The notes: generated by a model from the letters alone, not told the origin. Shown: positions 27,084-36,074, counted from the stretch's first letter. The stretch: 64,000 nt of DNA from an uncultured Collinsella sp. (GCA_958423535.1 CATZRJ010000003.1:15075-79074), one strand, 5' to 3'. A program made the numbers and translations.

Positions 27084-28034
27084 ATGGTTAACGAGAAGAA
27101 GGTCGCTATTGTCGGCTGCGGTTTCGTCGGTTCGTCTTCGGCGTTCGCGTTGATGCAGAGCGGTCTGTTCTCCGAGATGGTTCTCATCGACGTGGACAAG
27201 AACCGCGCCGAGGGTGAGGCCCTGGATATCGCGCACGGCATGACGTTTGCCGAGCCGATGAAGATCTACGCCGGCGATTATTCCGATGTCGCCGACGCCG
27301 CCATGATCGTCGTCACCGCTGGCGCTGCCCAGAAGCCCGGTGAGACCCGCCTGGACCTGGTCAACAAGAACGTTAACATCTTTAAGTCCATTATCCCCGA
27401 GATTAAGAAGTCTGGCTTCGACGGCATTCTGCTCATCGTCTCCAACCCGGTTGATGTTCTGACCTATGCTGCCATTAAGATGTCCGGCCTGCCCGAGGGC
27501 CATGTCATCGGCTCCGGCACCGTGCTCGACACCGGCCGTCTGCAGCAGATGCTTGGTGCCCACGTCGAGGTTGACCCGCGCGATGTCCAGGCCTATGTCA
27601 TGGGTGAGCACGGCGACTCCGAGTTTGTCGCTTGGTCCAGCGCTCAGGTTGCCGGCGTTCCGCTGAACACCTTCTGCGAGCTTCACGGCCACCTGGAGCA
27701 CGAAGCCGCCGAGAAGCGTATCGCCGAGGACGTCAAGAACTCCGCCTACACCATCATCGAGAAGAAGCACGCCACCTACTACGGCGTCGCCATGGCCGTT
27801 AAGCGCATCTGCACTGCCGTCATGCGCGATGAGCAGACCGTTCTGCCCGTTTCCTCGCTCATGGTGGGCGAGTATGGCCTGTCCGATCTTGCCATCTCCA
27901 TGCCGACCGTCGTTGGCCGCGACGGCGTCGTCTGCCGCGTCCCCGTGCCGCTGAACGATGACGAGCAGCATGAACTCACCGTCTCTGCTAAGGCCCTTAA
28001 GGACATCATCGACAGCGTCGACTTCTCCTGCTAA
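27084..28034 (+). CDS. ldh: L-lactate dehydrogenase
   Basis: A 316-residue NAD-dependent L-lactate dehydrogenase. Rossmann loop VGCGFVGSSSAFALM (about 10-24), active-site loop Arg in PGETRLDLVNKNV (about 90-100), SNPVDVLTY, and catalytic His in GEHGDSEFVAWS (about 178-189). Gln/Lys at AGAAQKPGETR favours pyruvate over oxaloacetate, so LDH rather than malate dehydrogenase. Regenerates NAD+ from pyruvate in fermentation. ATG 27084 has GGGAG upstream. Confidence 0.93.
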   Translation: MVNEKKVAIVGCGFVGSSSAFALMQSGLFSEMVLIDVDKNRAEGEALDIAHGMTFAEPMKIYAGDYSDVADAAMIVVTAGAAQKPGETRLDLVNKNVNIFKSIIPEIKKSGFDGILLIVSNPVDVLTYAAIKMSGLPEGHVIGSGTVLDTGRLQQMLGAHVEVDPRDVQAYVMGEHGDSEFVAWSSAQVAGVPLNTFCELHGHLEHEAAEKRIAEDVKNSAYTIIEKKHATYYGVAMAVKRICTAVMRDEQTVLPVSSLMVGEYGLSDLAISMPTVVGRDGVVCRVPVPLNDDEQHELTVSAKALKDIIDSVDFSC

Positions 28035-28065
28035 ATTCGGCTCGTTTAAGCAACAGGCTACAATG

Positions 28066-28101
28066 AAGGCGTCTGGGTCCATGTGACCCGGGCGCCTTTT
28101 T
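28066..28101 (+). terminator. Terminator of ldh
   Basis: AAGGCG-CTGGGTC pairs with GACCCGGGCGCCTT, followed by TTTTT. Confidence 0.85.
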
Positions 28102-28109
28102 GGTGCATC

Positions 28110-28167
28110 GGGGACAGGTTTGTTTGCGTCAAATGAGGTGCAAACGCTGCAAAACCAACCTGTCCCC
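28110..28167. repeat. GGGGACAGGTT nested palindrome upstream of the Mbeg1-like gene
   Basis: GGGGACAGGTT (28110-28120) pairs with AACCTGTCCCC (28157-28167) and encloses GTTTGC/GCAAAC. Its left arm recurs inverted at 29370-29391, so the gene 28195-29355 lies between inverted copies. Confidence 0.7.
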
Positions 28168-28194
28168 CCTTGCACCGTTGTTGATGGGAGGGCC

Positions 28195-29355
28195 ATGTCT
28201 GATTCGCCTAACTTTTTGACCTATGCCCAGACGGCCTTTGACTCGTTTGATGAGCGGCCGTTCTGCGCGGTGGATAGCCTCGTCTTTGCGTGGTTGTCGT
28301 ATTTGCGCCTGCCGCAGGACATGTCAGAGCTTGAGGGCTGGCAGGGGCTTGATGTGCGCGAGCTGCTGCGCGCCGAGTGCTATCGGGATATGGTCGGCGA
28401 TCTGTGGAATCCAGAGGTAAGCCGTGCCTTGTTGGAGGCCGTGGCAGCAAGCCCTCGCTACCGTGGCGTGCACGTTTGCGGCTATCGTGCCGTGAGCGAT
28501 GTGGTGGCGACAGAGCAGTTTGCAGCCATGGCGTTCCGGTTTCCGGCGGGGTTTAGTTATCTTTCCTTCCGGGGGACCGACAGCACGATTGTGGGCTGGA
28601 AAGAGGACTTTAACATGGCTTTCCGGTGTCCTGTGCCGGCCCAGGAATCAGCGGCGCGTTATGTGGACGAGGCAGCGGATGCAGTCGACGGGCCGCTTTT
28701 GTGTGGAGGTCATTCCAAGGGCGGAAACCTTGCGGTGTACGGTGCGGCGATGTGCTCCGATGTCGCCCGCGAGCGAATCGAACGGGCGTATTCCCATGAT
28801 GGTCCGGGCTTCGTCGAGGAGTTTCTGAGCAGCAACGCCTTTGTCGATCTTTCCGGTCGAATCGATAAGACGCTACCTCGGTCGTCGATCTTTGGCATGA
28901 TGTTCGAGACACAGGAGGACTATGCCATCGTTGAGAGCACCGAGTTCAGCCTGCTGCAGCACAATCCCTTTAGCTGGGTGGTTGATGGTTGCGACTTCGT
29001 GTACTGTGAGCGCCTGTCCGCCGGTGCTCGATACGTTGATGGCTCCATTCGCGAGATGCTGCTTGCAGTGTCGCCTAGCGAGCGCGAGCGCTTTGTAGAT
29101 GCGTTGTTCTCCGTGTTTGAGGCTACGGGTGCTGAGCGGTTTGCGGATATCGCAGGAAATCTGCGCGAGAGCCTGCCCGTGATGCTCCAGGCTGCGCAAG
29201 GCTTTGACAAGGATACGCGACGCTTTGTCTCGCAGACCATCGTGGCAATTCTTAAGTGTGCGCTGCTGCCCAGACGTCCCGAGTTCAGTGTGCCTTCTAG
29301 CGGTAAGAGCCTGGCAGAACAGCTCGAGGTGTGGCAGTCCGAGTTCCTGCGCTAA
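28195..29355 (+). CDS. Mbeg1-like (DUF2974) alpha/beta-hydrolase-type protein
   Basis: A 386-residue protein of the Mbeg1-like family. CGGHSKGGNLAVYGAAM (about 178-194) is a lipase-type nucleophile elbow with Lys after the Ser, and YLSFRGTDSTIVGWKEDFNMAF fits the family's FRGTD block. No signal peptide is visible, so a cytosolic location is likely. Members are annotated as putative lipases without proven substrate. GGGAGG precedes ATG 28195. The gene is monocistronic and bracketed by inverted GGGGAC repeats. Confidence 0.75.
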   Translation: MSDSPNFLTYAQTAFDSFDERPFCAVDSLVFAWLSYLRLPQDMSELEGWQGLDVRELLRAECYRDMVGDLWNPEVSRALLEAVAASPRYRGVHVCGYRAVSDVVATEQFAAMAFRFPAGFSYLSFRGTDSTIVGWKEDFNMAFRCPVPAQESAARYVDEAADAVDGPLLCGGHSKGGNLAVYGAAMCSDVARERIERAYSHDGPGFVEEFLSSNAFVDLSGRIDKTLPRSSIFGMMFETQEDYAIVESTEFSLLQHNPFSWVVDGCDFVYCERLSAGARYVDGSIREMLLAVSPSERERFVDALFSVFEATGAERFADIAGNLRESLPVMLQAAQGFDKDTRRFVSQTIVAILKCALLPRRPEFSVPSSGKSLAEQLEVWQSEFLR

Positions 29356-29369
29356 CCATTGGTGCAGAG

Positions 29370-29391
29370 CAACCTGTCCCCGATGCGCCAA
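29370..29391. repeat. Inverted copy of the GGGGACAGGTT arm
   Basis: AACCTGTCCCCGATGCGCCA is the near-exact reverse complement of the sequence at 28101-28120 (one mismatch in the GATGC/GCC part). Confidence 0.65.
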
Positions 29392-29466
29392 TCTTCGATA
29401 CGCCTGGAGCGGGCTCGACCGCTATACTGGTTCGTGCCGAAATCGATCTAGAACGGAATGCCGTAT

Positions 29467-30471
29467 ATGAAAATCAATCACGCGATTCTGCATATCCTGG
29501 ACTTTGACTCTGCCGTCAACGTTATGAGCCAGCGCGAGCTCGATATCGAGAATCGAATCGTGCGCAACTTTGTGACCACGCACCTGCGCCGTGCCCGCAC
29601 CTCTGCCGATAACAAGCGCGCCACGTTTGCCGAGAACTCCGCATTCGGCGGTGAGCTCAAGGGCTATTTCTTTGGCGAGCGTGAGTTCGTGGACCTGTCG
29701 CAGCAGATTGCGGAGTTTATCTCTTCTGAGCTCACCAAAGCCGAGAAAGCCGAGTCCACTGACGTGCTGGTGGCGGACTTTGACGATGATGAGGATGCCC
29801 GCTGGTTTGCCGTGATGCTGCTGGGCTCTAAGCAGGCATTCATGCACGAGGTGGGTCGCGAAGAGGGCGAGGTGCGTAACGACATCGCGCGCCACTACGC
29901 CATTCTGCCGAACCCTTCGCAAAAGGTGCCGAGCTATGCAATCGTGCGTGCAAGCACCATGGAGATCGGCTATGTGGATAAGAAGCGCAAGATTGCCGGC
30001 GAGGATCGCATGCTCATTCCCGACGGCCTGCTGCAATGCGACACGGGTGTTTCGGGTAAGGAGGTCATCGACACGGTGACGCGCGTGGTCGAGGAGGTCG
30101 CTGAAGAGCACGGCGCCAACACGGCCGTAGCGCTCGCCAAGGTCAAAGCCGCCGTTGCCGAGAAGGTCGAGGATGATGAGGAGCTGCCGCCTTGGGATAT
30201 CGTCGATGAGGTCTTTGAGGACGAGCCGGTTATCAAGGAGAGCGTGCGTGCGGCACTGACTGAGGAGAAGGTGCCTGAGCGTGTGCCCGTGGAGCGCAAG
30301 CAGGTCGAGCGCGCGGCGGTGCGCAACCACAAGATCCGTACCGACACGGGCATCGAGATCAGCTTCCCGGCCGAGATGGGTTCGAACTCCGAGTACATCG
30401 AGTTTGTCAACGAGCCCAACGGCCTCATCTCCATCGAGCTCAAAAACATCGGTAGTATCGAGAATCGATAA
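29467..30471 (+). CDS. 37-kDa nucleoid-associated protein, NdpA/YejK family
   Basis: A 334-residue protein with the NdpA layout: INHAILHILDFD at the N-terminus, LGSKQAFMHEVGREEGEVRNDIARHYAILPNPSQ (quoted in part) mid-protein and IEISFPAEMGSNSEYIEFVNE near the C-terminus. The family associates with nucleoid DNA. Two ATGs are possible, 29458 and 29467; the second begins MKINHAIL, matching the usual start, and is better spaced from a weak GGA. The central 200-260 region is Glu/Val-rich and probably extended. Terminator follows. Confidence 0.8.
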   Translation: MKINHAILHILDFDSAVNVMSQRELDIENRIVRNFVTTHLRRARTSADNKRATFAENSAFGGELKGYFFGEREFVDLSQQIAEFISSELTKAEKAESTDVLVADFDDDEDARWFAVMLLGSKQAFMHEVGREEGEVRNDIARHYAILPNPSQKVPSYAIVRASTMEIGYVDKKRKIAGEDRMLIPDGLLQCDTGVSGKEVIDTVTRVVEEVAEEHGANTAVALAKVKAAVAEKVEDDEELPPWDIVDEVFEDEPVIKESVRAALTEEKVPERVPVERKQVERAAVRNHKIRTDTGIEISFPAEMGSNSEYIEFVNEPNGLISIELKNIGSIENR

Positions 30472-30499
30472 GTTGCGTTACGCCTACAGCGAGAAAGCA

Positions 30500-30533
30500 A
30501 AGGCCGAAGCTCCTAGGGGCTTCGGCCTTCTTG
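30500..30533 (+). terminator. Terminator after the nucleoid protein gene
   Basis: AAGGCCGAAGC pairs with GCTTCGGCCTT, then CTTGTTT. Confidence 0.8.
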
Positions 30534-30574
30534 TTTGGGGATGAATTGCCCCGCAGGTTGAGCATAAGTCAGCG

Positions 30575-30600
30575 AAAACGCGGTTTGTCAAAACCGCGTA
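30575..30600 (-). terminator. Terminator of the dap operon
   Basis: On the minus strand ACGCGGTTTTGAC precedes AAACCGCGTTTT, an 8-9 bp stem with a T run downstream of the dapH stop. Confidence 0.7.
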
Positions 30601-30604
30601 ACTA

Positions 30605-31324
30605 TTAAAGCTGGCGCAGACCCTCTTCCAGGCCGGTCTTGCTGTCGGTCTTTTCGTCGCGCATCTTGATGACGCGGGCGGGGACACCGGCCACGACGGC
30701 GCCGGCGGGGACGTCCTCGACGCACACGGCGCCGGCGGCGACAACGGCGCCCTTGCCCACGCGCACGCCTTCCAGGACCACGGCGTTAGCGCCGATCATG
30801 ACATCGTCCTCGATGATGACGGGCGTGGCGCTCGCGGGCTCCACGACGCCTGCCAGCACGGTGCCGGCGCCGATGTGGCAGTTCTTGCCCACGGTGGCGC
30901 GGCCGCCCAGCACGGCGCCCATGTCGATCATGGAGCCTTCGCCAATGACGGAGCCGATGTTGATGATGGCGCCCATCATGATGACGGCGCGATCGCCAAT
31001 CTCGACACGGTCGCGGATGATCGCGCCCGGCTCGATGCGGGCGTTGATACCCTTGAGGTCGAGCATGGGCACGGCGGAGTTGCGGCAGTCGTTCTCTACG
31101 TCGTAGTAGTCGATGGAGTCGGCGTTGACGTCGAGGATTGCCTTGAGCTCATCCCAGTCACCAAAGACGGTCTTGCCACGACGACCGCCGTAGACGTGCG
31201 CATTGCCCCACTGGACCTTCATGCCCGGCTTTTCGCGCACGTACAGTTTGACGGGCGTTTTCTTGGGCGCGGTTGCGATGTAGTTGATAATCTCCTGTGC
31301 ATCCATCTCGGCTGCATTACTCAT
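30605..31324 (-). CDS. dapH: Tetrahydrodipicolinate N-acetyltransferase
   Basis: A 239-residue DapH-type acyltransferase. The N-terminal 90 residues form the family's alpha/beta domain ([18 protein letters not shown]); residues about 95-225 show the hexapeptide left-handed beta-helix ([17 protein letters not shown], then [20 protein letters not shown]). The length and the absence of a succinyl-type C-terminus favour acetyl-CoA use. It acetylates L-tetrahydrodipicolinate, the branch that later needs an aminotransferase and a deacetylase. GGAG precedes ATG 31324. Third gene of the lysA-dapA, dapB, dapH operon. Confidence 0.92.
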   Translation of the reverse strand: MSNAAEMDAQEIINYIATAPKKTPVKLYVREKPGMKVQWGNAHVYGGRRGKTVFGDWDELKAILDVNADSIDYYDVENDCRNSAVPMLDLKGINARIEPGAIIRDRVEIGDRAVIMMGAIINIGSVIGEGSMIDMGAVLGGRATVGKNCHIGAGTVLAGVVEPASATPVIIEDDVMIGANAVVLEGVRVGKGAVVAAGAVCVEDVPAGAVVAGVPARVIKMRDEKTDSKTGLEEGLRQL

Positions 31325-31363
31325 TTGCTGTCTCTCCTTTGAGTGGATCCGGTTGATACTTGG

Positions 31364-32104
31364 TTAGGCAAACATGACCTGGTCGAACGTATAGAAGCCA
31401 GGCTCGCGGGTGACGAGCTTCTGCGCGGCTGCCAGGGCGCCGTTGACGAAGATCTGACGGCTCGTGGCGCGGTGCGTGAGCGTGACCTCCTCGTCCTGGC
31501 CGAAAAAGCTTACCTCGTGCACGCCGGCGACGGTGCCGCCGCGCAGCGAGTGCATGCCGATCTCCTTGGGGTCGCGCGCGCCGCACATGCCCTCGCGGCC
31601 ATAGACGGGGTGGTAGCCTGCCTCGGGCTCGGCTTCGACGACGGCGTCGAGTAGCAGCTTGGCGGTGCCGCTGGGAGCGTCGACCTTTTGGCTGTGGTGC
31701 GTCTCGACGATTTCGCAGTCAAAGCCGGGCAGCTCGCGTGTGGCCTGTGCCACCAGATGGCGCAGGGCGGCGATACCGATAGAGTAGTTGCCCGAGTGCA
31801 TAACACGGGCGTTCTGACCCAGCTCGCGCAGGCGATCCATCTGCTCGGGCGTATAGCCCGTGGTGCCGGAAACGAGTGCGGCACCCGTGCGCTCGACATA
31901 GGCGACAACGGCATCGAAGGTCACGACGTTCGAGAAGTCGATGATTACATCGGCGGCCGGTGCGCTCTCGAGCTCGGACAAGTCGAAGCCGATCTGGGCG
32001 ACGATGTCAAAAACGGGCTCTCCAGCGGCGTTGACAATGCCCTCGGCGGTGGTGCGGATGAGCGAGCCCATGCGGCCCGTTCCCATAATGACGGTCTTAA
32101 TCAA
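31364..32104 (-). CDS. dapB: 4-hydroxy-tetrahydrodipicolinate reductase
   Basis: A 246-residue reductase. VIMGTGRMGSLIRTT is the NAD(P) loop, DVIIDFSN follows, VSGTTGYT and the catalytic ETHHSQKVDAPSGTA (His/Lys, about 147-161) are intact. The likely start is TTG at 32104, giving MIKTVIMGTGRMGS; it overlaps the TAA of the upstream lysA-dapA gene, so translation is coupled. The next ATG would remove the first beta strand. Reduces the DapA product in lysine/DAP synthesis. Confidence 0.92.
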   Translation of the reverse strand: MIKTVIMGTGRMGSLIRTTAEGIVNAAGEPVFDIVAQIGFDLSELESAPAADVIIDFSNVVTFDAVVAYVERTGAALVSGTTGYTPEQMDRLRELGQNARVMHSGNYSIGIAALRHLVAQATRELPGFDCEIVETHHSQKVDAPSGTAKLLLDAVVEAEPEAGYHPVYGREGMCGARDPKEIGMHSLRGGTVAGVHEVSFFGQDEEVTLTHRATSRQIFVNGALAAAQKLVTREPGFYTFDQVMFA

Positions 32105-34406
32105 GCAGACCAGCTCCCTTCAGAGCATCGGTAAGTGCAGCGCGCGTGTCGTCTGCCATGGGGCATAGCGGCATGCGGTAGTTTGCCTCGATCATACCCA
32201 TCTGAGCGAGCGCTTCCTTGACAGGGATGGGGTTGACCTCGCTAAAGAGGGCATTGATGAGCGGCTGGCCGGCAATCTGGATATTGCGGGCGCGTGCCAC
32301 GTCACCGTCCAAATAGGCGCGGCACATGTCATGCACAAGCTGCGGCTGAACGTCGGCCCACACGCTGATGGTGCCCGAGGCGCCCAGGCTCATGAGCGGC
32401 ACGGTGAGCGCGTCCTCGCCCGAGTACATGCGGAAGTCGTCGGACAGCAGGTGGGCGATCTTGGCCGCGTAGGCGACGTTGCCCGAGGCTTCCTTAATAC
32501 CCATGATGTTGGGGTGCGCGGCCAAGCGCTCTACGTTGCGCTCGCTGATGCCGCAGCCGCAGCGGCCGGGGATGTTGTACAGGATGCAGGGGATGTCCAC
32601 AGCATCGGCGACGGTCTTAAAGTGCTGATAGATGCCCTCTTCGTTGGACTTGTTGTAGTAGGGGGTGATGAGCAGCAGGCCGTCGGCTCCCAAGCCCTGG
32701 TAGGTGAGCGACTTGGTGAGCATCGTCTGCGTGGAGTTGGAGCCCGAGCCGGCGATGACGGGGACGCGTCCTGCAACATGCTTGACCACGGCGGCGACGA
32801 CGGAGTTGTCCTCGTCATCGGTCATCGTGGCGCTCTCGCCGGTGGTGCCCAGGGTGAGGATGGCATCGGTGCCGTTTTGCAGGTGGAAATCGATAAGGCG
32901 CCCAAGCGCGTCAAAGTCGACACTGCCGTCCTTTTTAAACGGCGTAACAAGGGCGACGGTTGAGCCCTCGAGATTGCGGATGTCCATGTTCTTCCCCTTC
33001 GCCTCCGCGATCTGGATGCGTTTGTTCCATTGAGCTGCGACTGCCAAGCGCTCGTCTTTGGCGCGACGGCGAGCACTTTCGGCGCGCGACTTGGCCAGCA
33101 GCTCTCGGCCGCACGGCAGCACGTCGAGTGTGGCAAAGTAATCGCCCGGGCGCTCGGCGCGGCGGATGAGGTCGGCCGAGCCATCGGGGCGCAGCAGCAC
33201 CTCGGCGGAGCGCAGACGGCCGTTGTAGTTGTAGCCCATGGAGTAGCCATGCGCGCCGGTATCGTGGATCACGAGCACATCACCCATGTCGATCTGCGGT
33301 AGCTCGCGGTCGATGGCGAACTTGTCGTTGTTCTCGCACAGATTGCCCGTAATGTCGTACGTGTTTGTGACAGGCGCTGCGGTCTTGTCGGCGCCACCCG
33401 GCTGACCCATTACCGTAATGTGGTGGTAGGCGCCGTACATGGCAGGACGGATCAGATCGACGGCGCTTGCGTCGACACCGATATAGTCCTTGTAGATCTG
33501 CTTTTCGTGGATAGCCTTGGTGACCAGGCAGCCGTAGGGCCCCATCATAAAGCGGCCCATCTCGGTGCAGATGGCCACATCGCCCATACCGGCGGGAACC
33601 AGGATCTCGTCGTAGGCCGCGTGCACCCCCTCGCCGATGGCGTGAATGTCGTTGGCCTGCTGCTCGGGTAGATAGGGGATGCCGACGCCGCCGGACAGAT
33701 TGATGAAGGCGACATGTGCACCGGTCTCGCGCTCCAGGCGCACGGCAAGCTCAAAGAGGATGCGCGCGAGCTTGGGGTAGTAGTCGTTGGTGACGGTGTT
33801 GCTGGCAAGGAAGGCATGGATGCCAAAATTCTCGGCGCCCTTGGCCTTGAGCATGTGGAAAGCCTCAAAGAGCTGCTCGGTGGTCATGCCGTATTTGGAG
33901 TCGCCGGGGTTATCCATGATGCCGTTGGAGAGCTGGAACAAGCCGCCCGGATTAAAGCGGCAGCTGACCGTCTTGGGGATGGGCCCCGCAACGCGCTCAA
34001 AGAACTCGATGTGGCTGATGTCGTCAAAGTTGACGATGGCGCCCAATTTGTCGGCGAGCTCAAAGTCCGCTGCCGGTGTGTCGTTGGACGAGAACATGAT
34101 GTCGTGTCCCGTGATGCCCAGCGAGCGGGCGATCATGAGCTCGGTATAGCTCGAGCAATCGCAGCCGCAGCCGTATTCGTTGAGAATGGAGATGAGCGCC
34201 GGGTTGGGATTGGCCTTGACGGCAAAGTATTCCTTAAAGCCCGGGTTCCATGCAAAGGCATCGCGCACCTCTTGCATGTTGCGGCGGATGCCCGCCTCGT
34301 CATATAGATGAAACGGCGTGGGGAACTGCTCGACGATATGCTCGAGCGTCTCCTTGTCCACAAACGGCTGCTTGGCCGCATATGCCTCGTTGGGGGTCAA
34401 TGCCAT
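32097..34406 (-). CDS. lysA-dapA: LysA-DapA fusion: diaminopimelate decarboxylase + dihydrodipicolinate synthase
   Basis: One uninterrupted 769-codon frame joins two enzymes. Residues 1-440 are LysA: the PLP lysine is Lys64 in YFAVKANPNP, with NLSGGVGIPY, EMGRFMMGPYG and GDVLVIHDTGAHGYSMGYNYN. A charged linker (AESARRRAKDERLAVAAQ and onward) leads to Met474, where DapA begins MDIRNLEGSTVALVTPF, with GTTGES, YNIPGRCG and Schiff-base Lys in GIKEASGN. GGAGG and AAGGGG precede the internal ATG at 32987, so DapA may also be made separately. It joins the first and last steps of the lysine branch and is preceded by a lysine riboswitch. Confidence 0.93.
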   Translation of the reverse strand: MALTPNEAYAAKQPFVDKETLEHIVEQFPTPFHLYDEAGIRRNMQEVRDAFAWNPGFKEYFAVKANPNPALISILNEYGCGCDCSSYTELMIARSLGITGHDIMFSSNDTPAADFELADKLGAIVNFDDISHIEFFERVAGPIPKTVSCRFNPGGLFQLSNGIMDNPGDSKYGMTTEQLFEAFHMLKAKGAENFGIHAFLASNTVTNDYYPKLARILFELAVRLERETGAHVAFINLSGGVGIPYLPEQQANDIHAIGEGVHAAYDEILVPAGMGDVAICTEMGRFMMGPYGCLVTKAIHEKQIYKDYIGVDASAVDLIRPAMYGAYHHITVMGQPGGADKTAAPVTNTYDITGNLCENNDKFAIDRELPQIDMGDVLVIHDTGAHGYSMGYNYNGRLRSAEVLLRPDGSADLIRRAERPGDYFATLDVLPCGRELLAKSRAESARRRAKDERLAVAAQWNKRIQIAEAKGKNMDIRNLEGSTVALVTPFKKDGSVDFDALGRLIDFHLQNGTDAILTLGTTGESATMTDDEDNSVVAAVVKHVAGRVPVIAGSGSNSTQTMLTKSLTYQGLGADGLLLITPYYNKSNEEGIYQHFKTVADAVDIPCILYNIPGRCGCGISERNVERLAAHPNIMGIKEASGNVAYAAKIAHLLSDDFRMYSGEDALTVPLMSLGASGTISVWADVQPQLVHDMCRAYLDGDVARARNIQIAGQPLINALFSEVNPIPVKEALAQMGMIEANYRMPLCPMADDTRAALTDALKGAGLLD

Positions 34407-34419
34407 GTCCCGTAAACCT

Positions 34420-34484
34420 CGCTATCCAGACGGCGCCATCTGCGCATCGAATCCGCATAGCGTGGACCCAATGTCCGGATAGCG
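34420..34484 (-). promoter_or_regulatory. Expression-platform hairpin of the lysine riboswitch
   Basis: The 3' P1 strand (34473-34484) can pair over 12 bp, one of them G-U, with 34420-34431, immediately upstream of AGGTTTACGGGACATG. No U tract follows, so control is probably of translation start. The on/off direction cannot be settled by eye. Confidence 0.6.
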
Positions 34485-34640
34485 CTCCCGCATTGCTGCA
34501 GACAGTCCTGCGGGTGTTTCCCGCAGGCCCACCAGGTTGTTCGTGCCCGAAAAGCCCAGTTCGGCGGGTTTCGCCTCCCCACGGGGTCAAAGCCTGCCGG
34601 CTCGCCCGCGGTTCTTCGTGCCCGCGCCTCTATCAAGTGG
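34475..34640 (-). promoter_or_regulatory. Lysine riboswitch (L box) aptamer
   Basis: On the minus strand, conserved L-box elements occur in order: GATAGAGGCGCGG (34634 down), GGGGAGGCGAAACCCGCCGAA near the junction (quoted loosely as AGGCG and CCGCCGAA), CTGGTGGGCCTGCGGG, GGACTGTC (34509-34501) and the closing GGAGCGCTATCC. GATAG and CTATC form P1. It lies directly upstream of lysA-dapA. Confidence 0.85.
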
Positions 34641-34786
34641 TAACGACCCTACCACGTTGCACTTTACCAAACAAGAGTATTCGTATATAACGTTTAAAAA
34701 ATGCAGGGATATGCTGGAAACAAGGGTGCGGCAATCTTGCGGCACAATAAGATGGCAACTGGCGCGCACCTATGAAAGGAACCTTT

Positions 34787-35974
34787 ATGACCGAGCTCCA
34801 AGAACTCCGTCGCTATCGGCGCGACTTGCACAGGATCCCGGAGCTCGACTTCGATCTTCCACAGACTATCGCTTATATTGAGGGCGTGTTGAGGCCGCTC
34901 GCCTGCGAGGTGACTCATCCGTGTCCCAGCTGTGTCTGCGCTTTCTTCGATGCCGGTACGGGCGCCGCGCATGCTACGGCGATTCGTGCCGACATGGATG
35001 CCCTGCCCATCGCGGAGGCAACGGGTGCGGCCTTTGCCTCGACGCATCCCGGCAAGATGCATGCGTGCGGTCACGACGGTCACATGGCCATGGCGCTCGC
35101 GGCGGCGACTTTTGTCGACCGAGCGATTCGTGAGCAGCCGGGTGCCATCAAGCGCAACGTGCTCTTTGTGTTTCAGCCGGCCGAGGAAACGACCGGTGGC
35201 GCCAAGACGGTGTGTGAGAGCGGCGTATTCGAGCGCTATGGGGCAGATCGCATCTTCGGGTTCCACGTATGGCCCGACCTGCCTGCAAACACGTTGGCGA
35301 GCTGCTCCGGTCCATTGCTGGCGCGCTCGAGTGAGACGCACGTGCGCATTCACGGGACAAGTATCCATATCGCCAAGACTTACGGCGTTCCCGTAAACGA
35401 ATCACACGATGCGGCGCTGGCGGCTGCCAAGTTCTTGGTCGCCGAGCGCGAATTGATGGACGAGTTGGGTGCCGACGAGCCCTGCATTGGTAAGTTCGGC
35501 CTGCTGCAGGCCGGCACCGTCTGCAACGCGGTGGCGGGGGAGGCCCATGTTGCCGGCAGCCTGCGTGTGTTTACAGACGACATGTTCGACCGTGCACGCG
35601 GGGGCGTGCACCGCGTGCTTGATGAGGCATGCGCTGCAACGGGCTGCACGTACGATCTTGACTTTGCCGAGGGCTATCCGCCGGTTGACAACGACCCCGA
35701 GCTATTTGCCAATGTCGCGCCTGCCTTGCCCGAGCTGCAGCTCGTGGATGAGCCTTTGCTGATTGCCGAGGACTTCGCTTTCTATCAGCGCCATCTGCCG
35801 GGTGTGTTCTTCTTGCTGGGCACGGGCGTTCCTGTCAGTCAGGATAACCCGAGCGACGCCGAGGGCTGCCCCGCCTATGCCACGAGTGCCCTGCATACTG
35901 ATACCATGCTCTTTGACGAGGAAGTCCTGCTCAAAGGCCTCGATGTCTACAAACGATTACTTTTGCTTGGTTAA
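34787..35974 (+). CDS. M20 amidohydrolase, probable N-acetyl-diaminopimelate deacetylase
   Basis: A 395-residue M20D metallo-amidohydrolase. RYRRDLHRIPELDFDLP opens it; metal ligands are in IRADMDALP, MHACGHDGHMAMAL (about 98-111) and QPAEETTGGAK (about 137), with GFHVWPDLPANT. The lid domain occupies about 175-290. Family members cleave N-acetyl or N-acyl amino acids, including N-acetyl-LL-DAP in the acetylase pathway. It is divergent from lysA-dapA, which favours the DAP role, yet hippurate-type hydrolases look alike. GAAAGGAA precedes ATG 34787. Confidence 0.8.
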   Translation: MTELQELRRYRRDLHRIPELDFDLPQTIAYIEGVLRPLACEVTHPCPSCVCAFFDAGTGAAHATAIRADMDALPIAEATGAAFASTHPGKMHACGHDGHMAMALAAATFVDRAIREQPGAIKRNVLFVFQPAEETTGGAKTVCESGVFERYGADRIFGFHVWPDLPANTLASCSGPLLARSSETHVRIHGTSIHIAKTYGVPVNESHDAALAAAKFLVAERELMDELGADEPCIGKFGLLQAGTVCNAVAGEAHVAGSLRVFTDDMFDRARGGVHRVLDEACAATGCTYDLDFAEGYPPVDNDPELFANVAPALPELQLVDEPLLIAEDFAFYQRHLPGVFFLLGTGVPVSQDNPSDAEGCPAYATSALHTDTMLFDEEVLLKGLDVYKRLLLLG

Positions 35975-35983
35975 TTGACGTGG

Positions 35984-36063
35984 ACGTTTGTTCTCGAAAA
36001 TACGAACAAATGTACGCTATAATAGGGATGTAACTCTATAGAAACGTTTGACGTTATTAACGT
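35984..36063 (+). promoter_or_regulatory. higBA promoter with two palindromes
   Basis: TATAAT lies at 36018-36023. A 10-bp inverted repeat, ACGTTTGTTC with GAACAAATGT (one G-U), covers the -35 side at 35984-36013 and may also end the upstream gene; ACGTT-ATT-AACGT at 36051-36063 is a likely HigA operator. Confidence 0.6.
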
Positions 36064-36074
36064 AAGGCGATACT

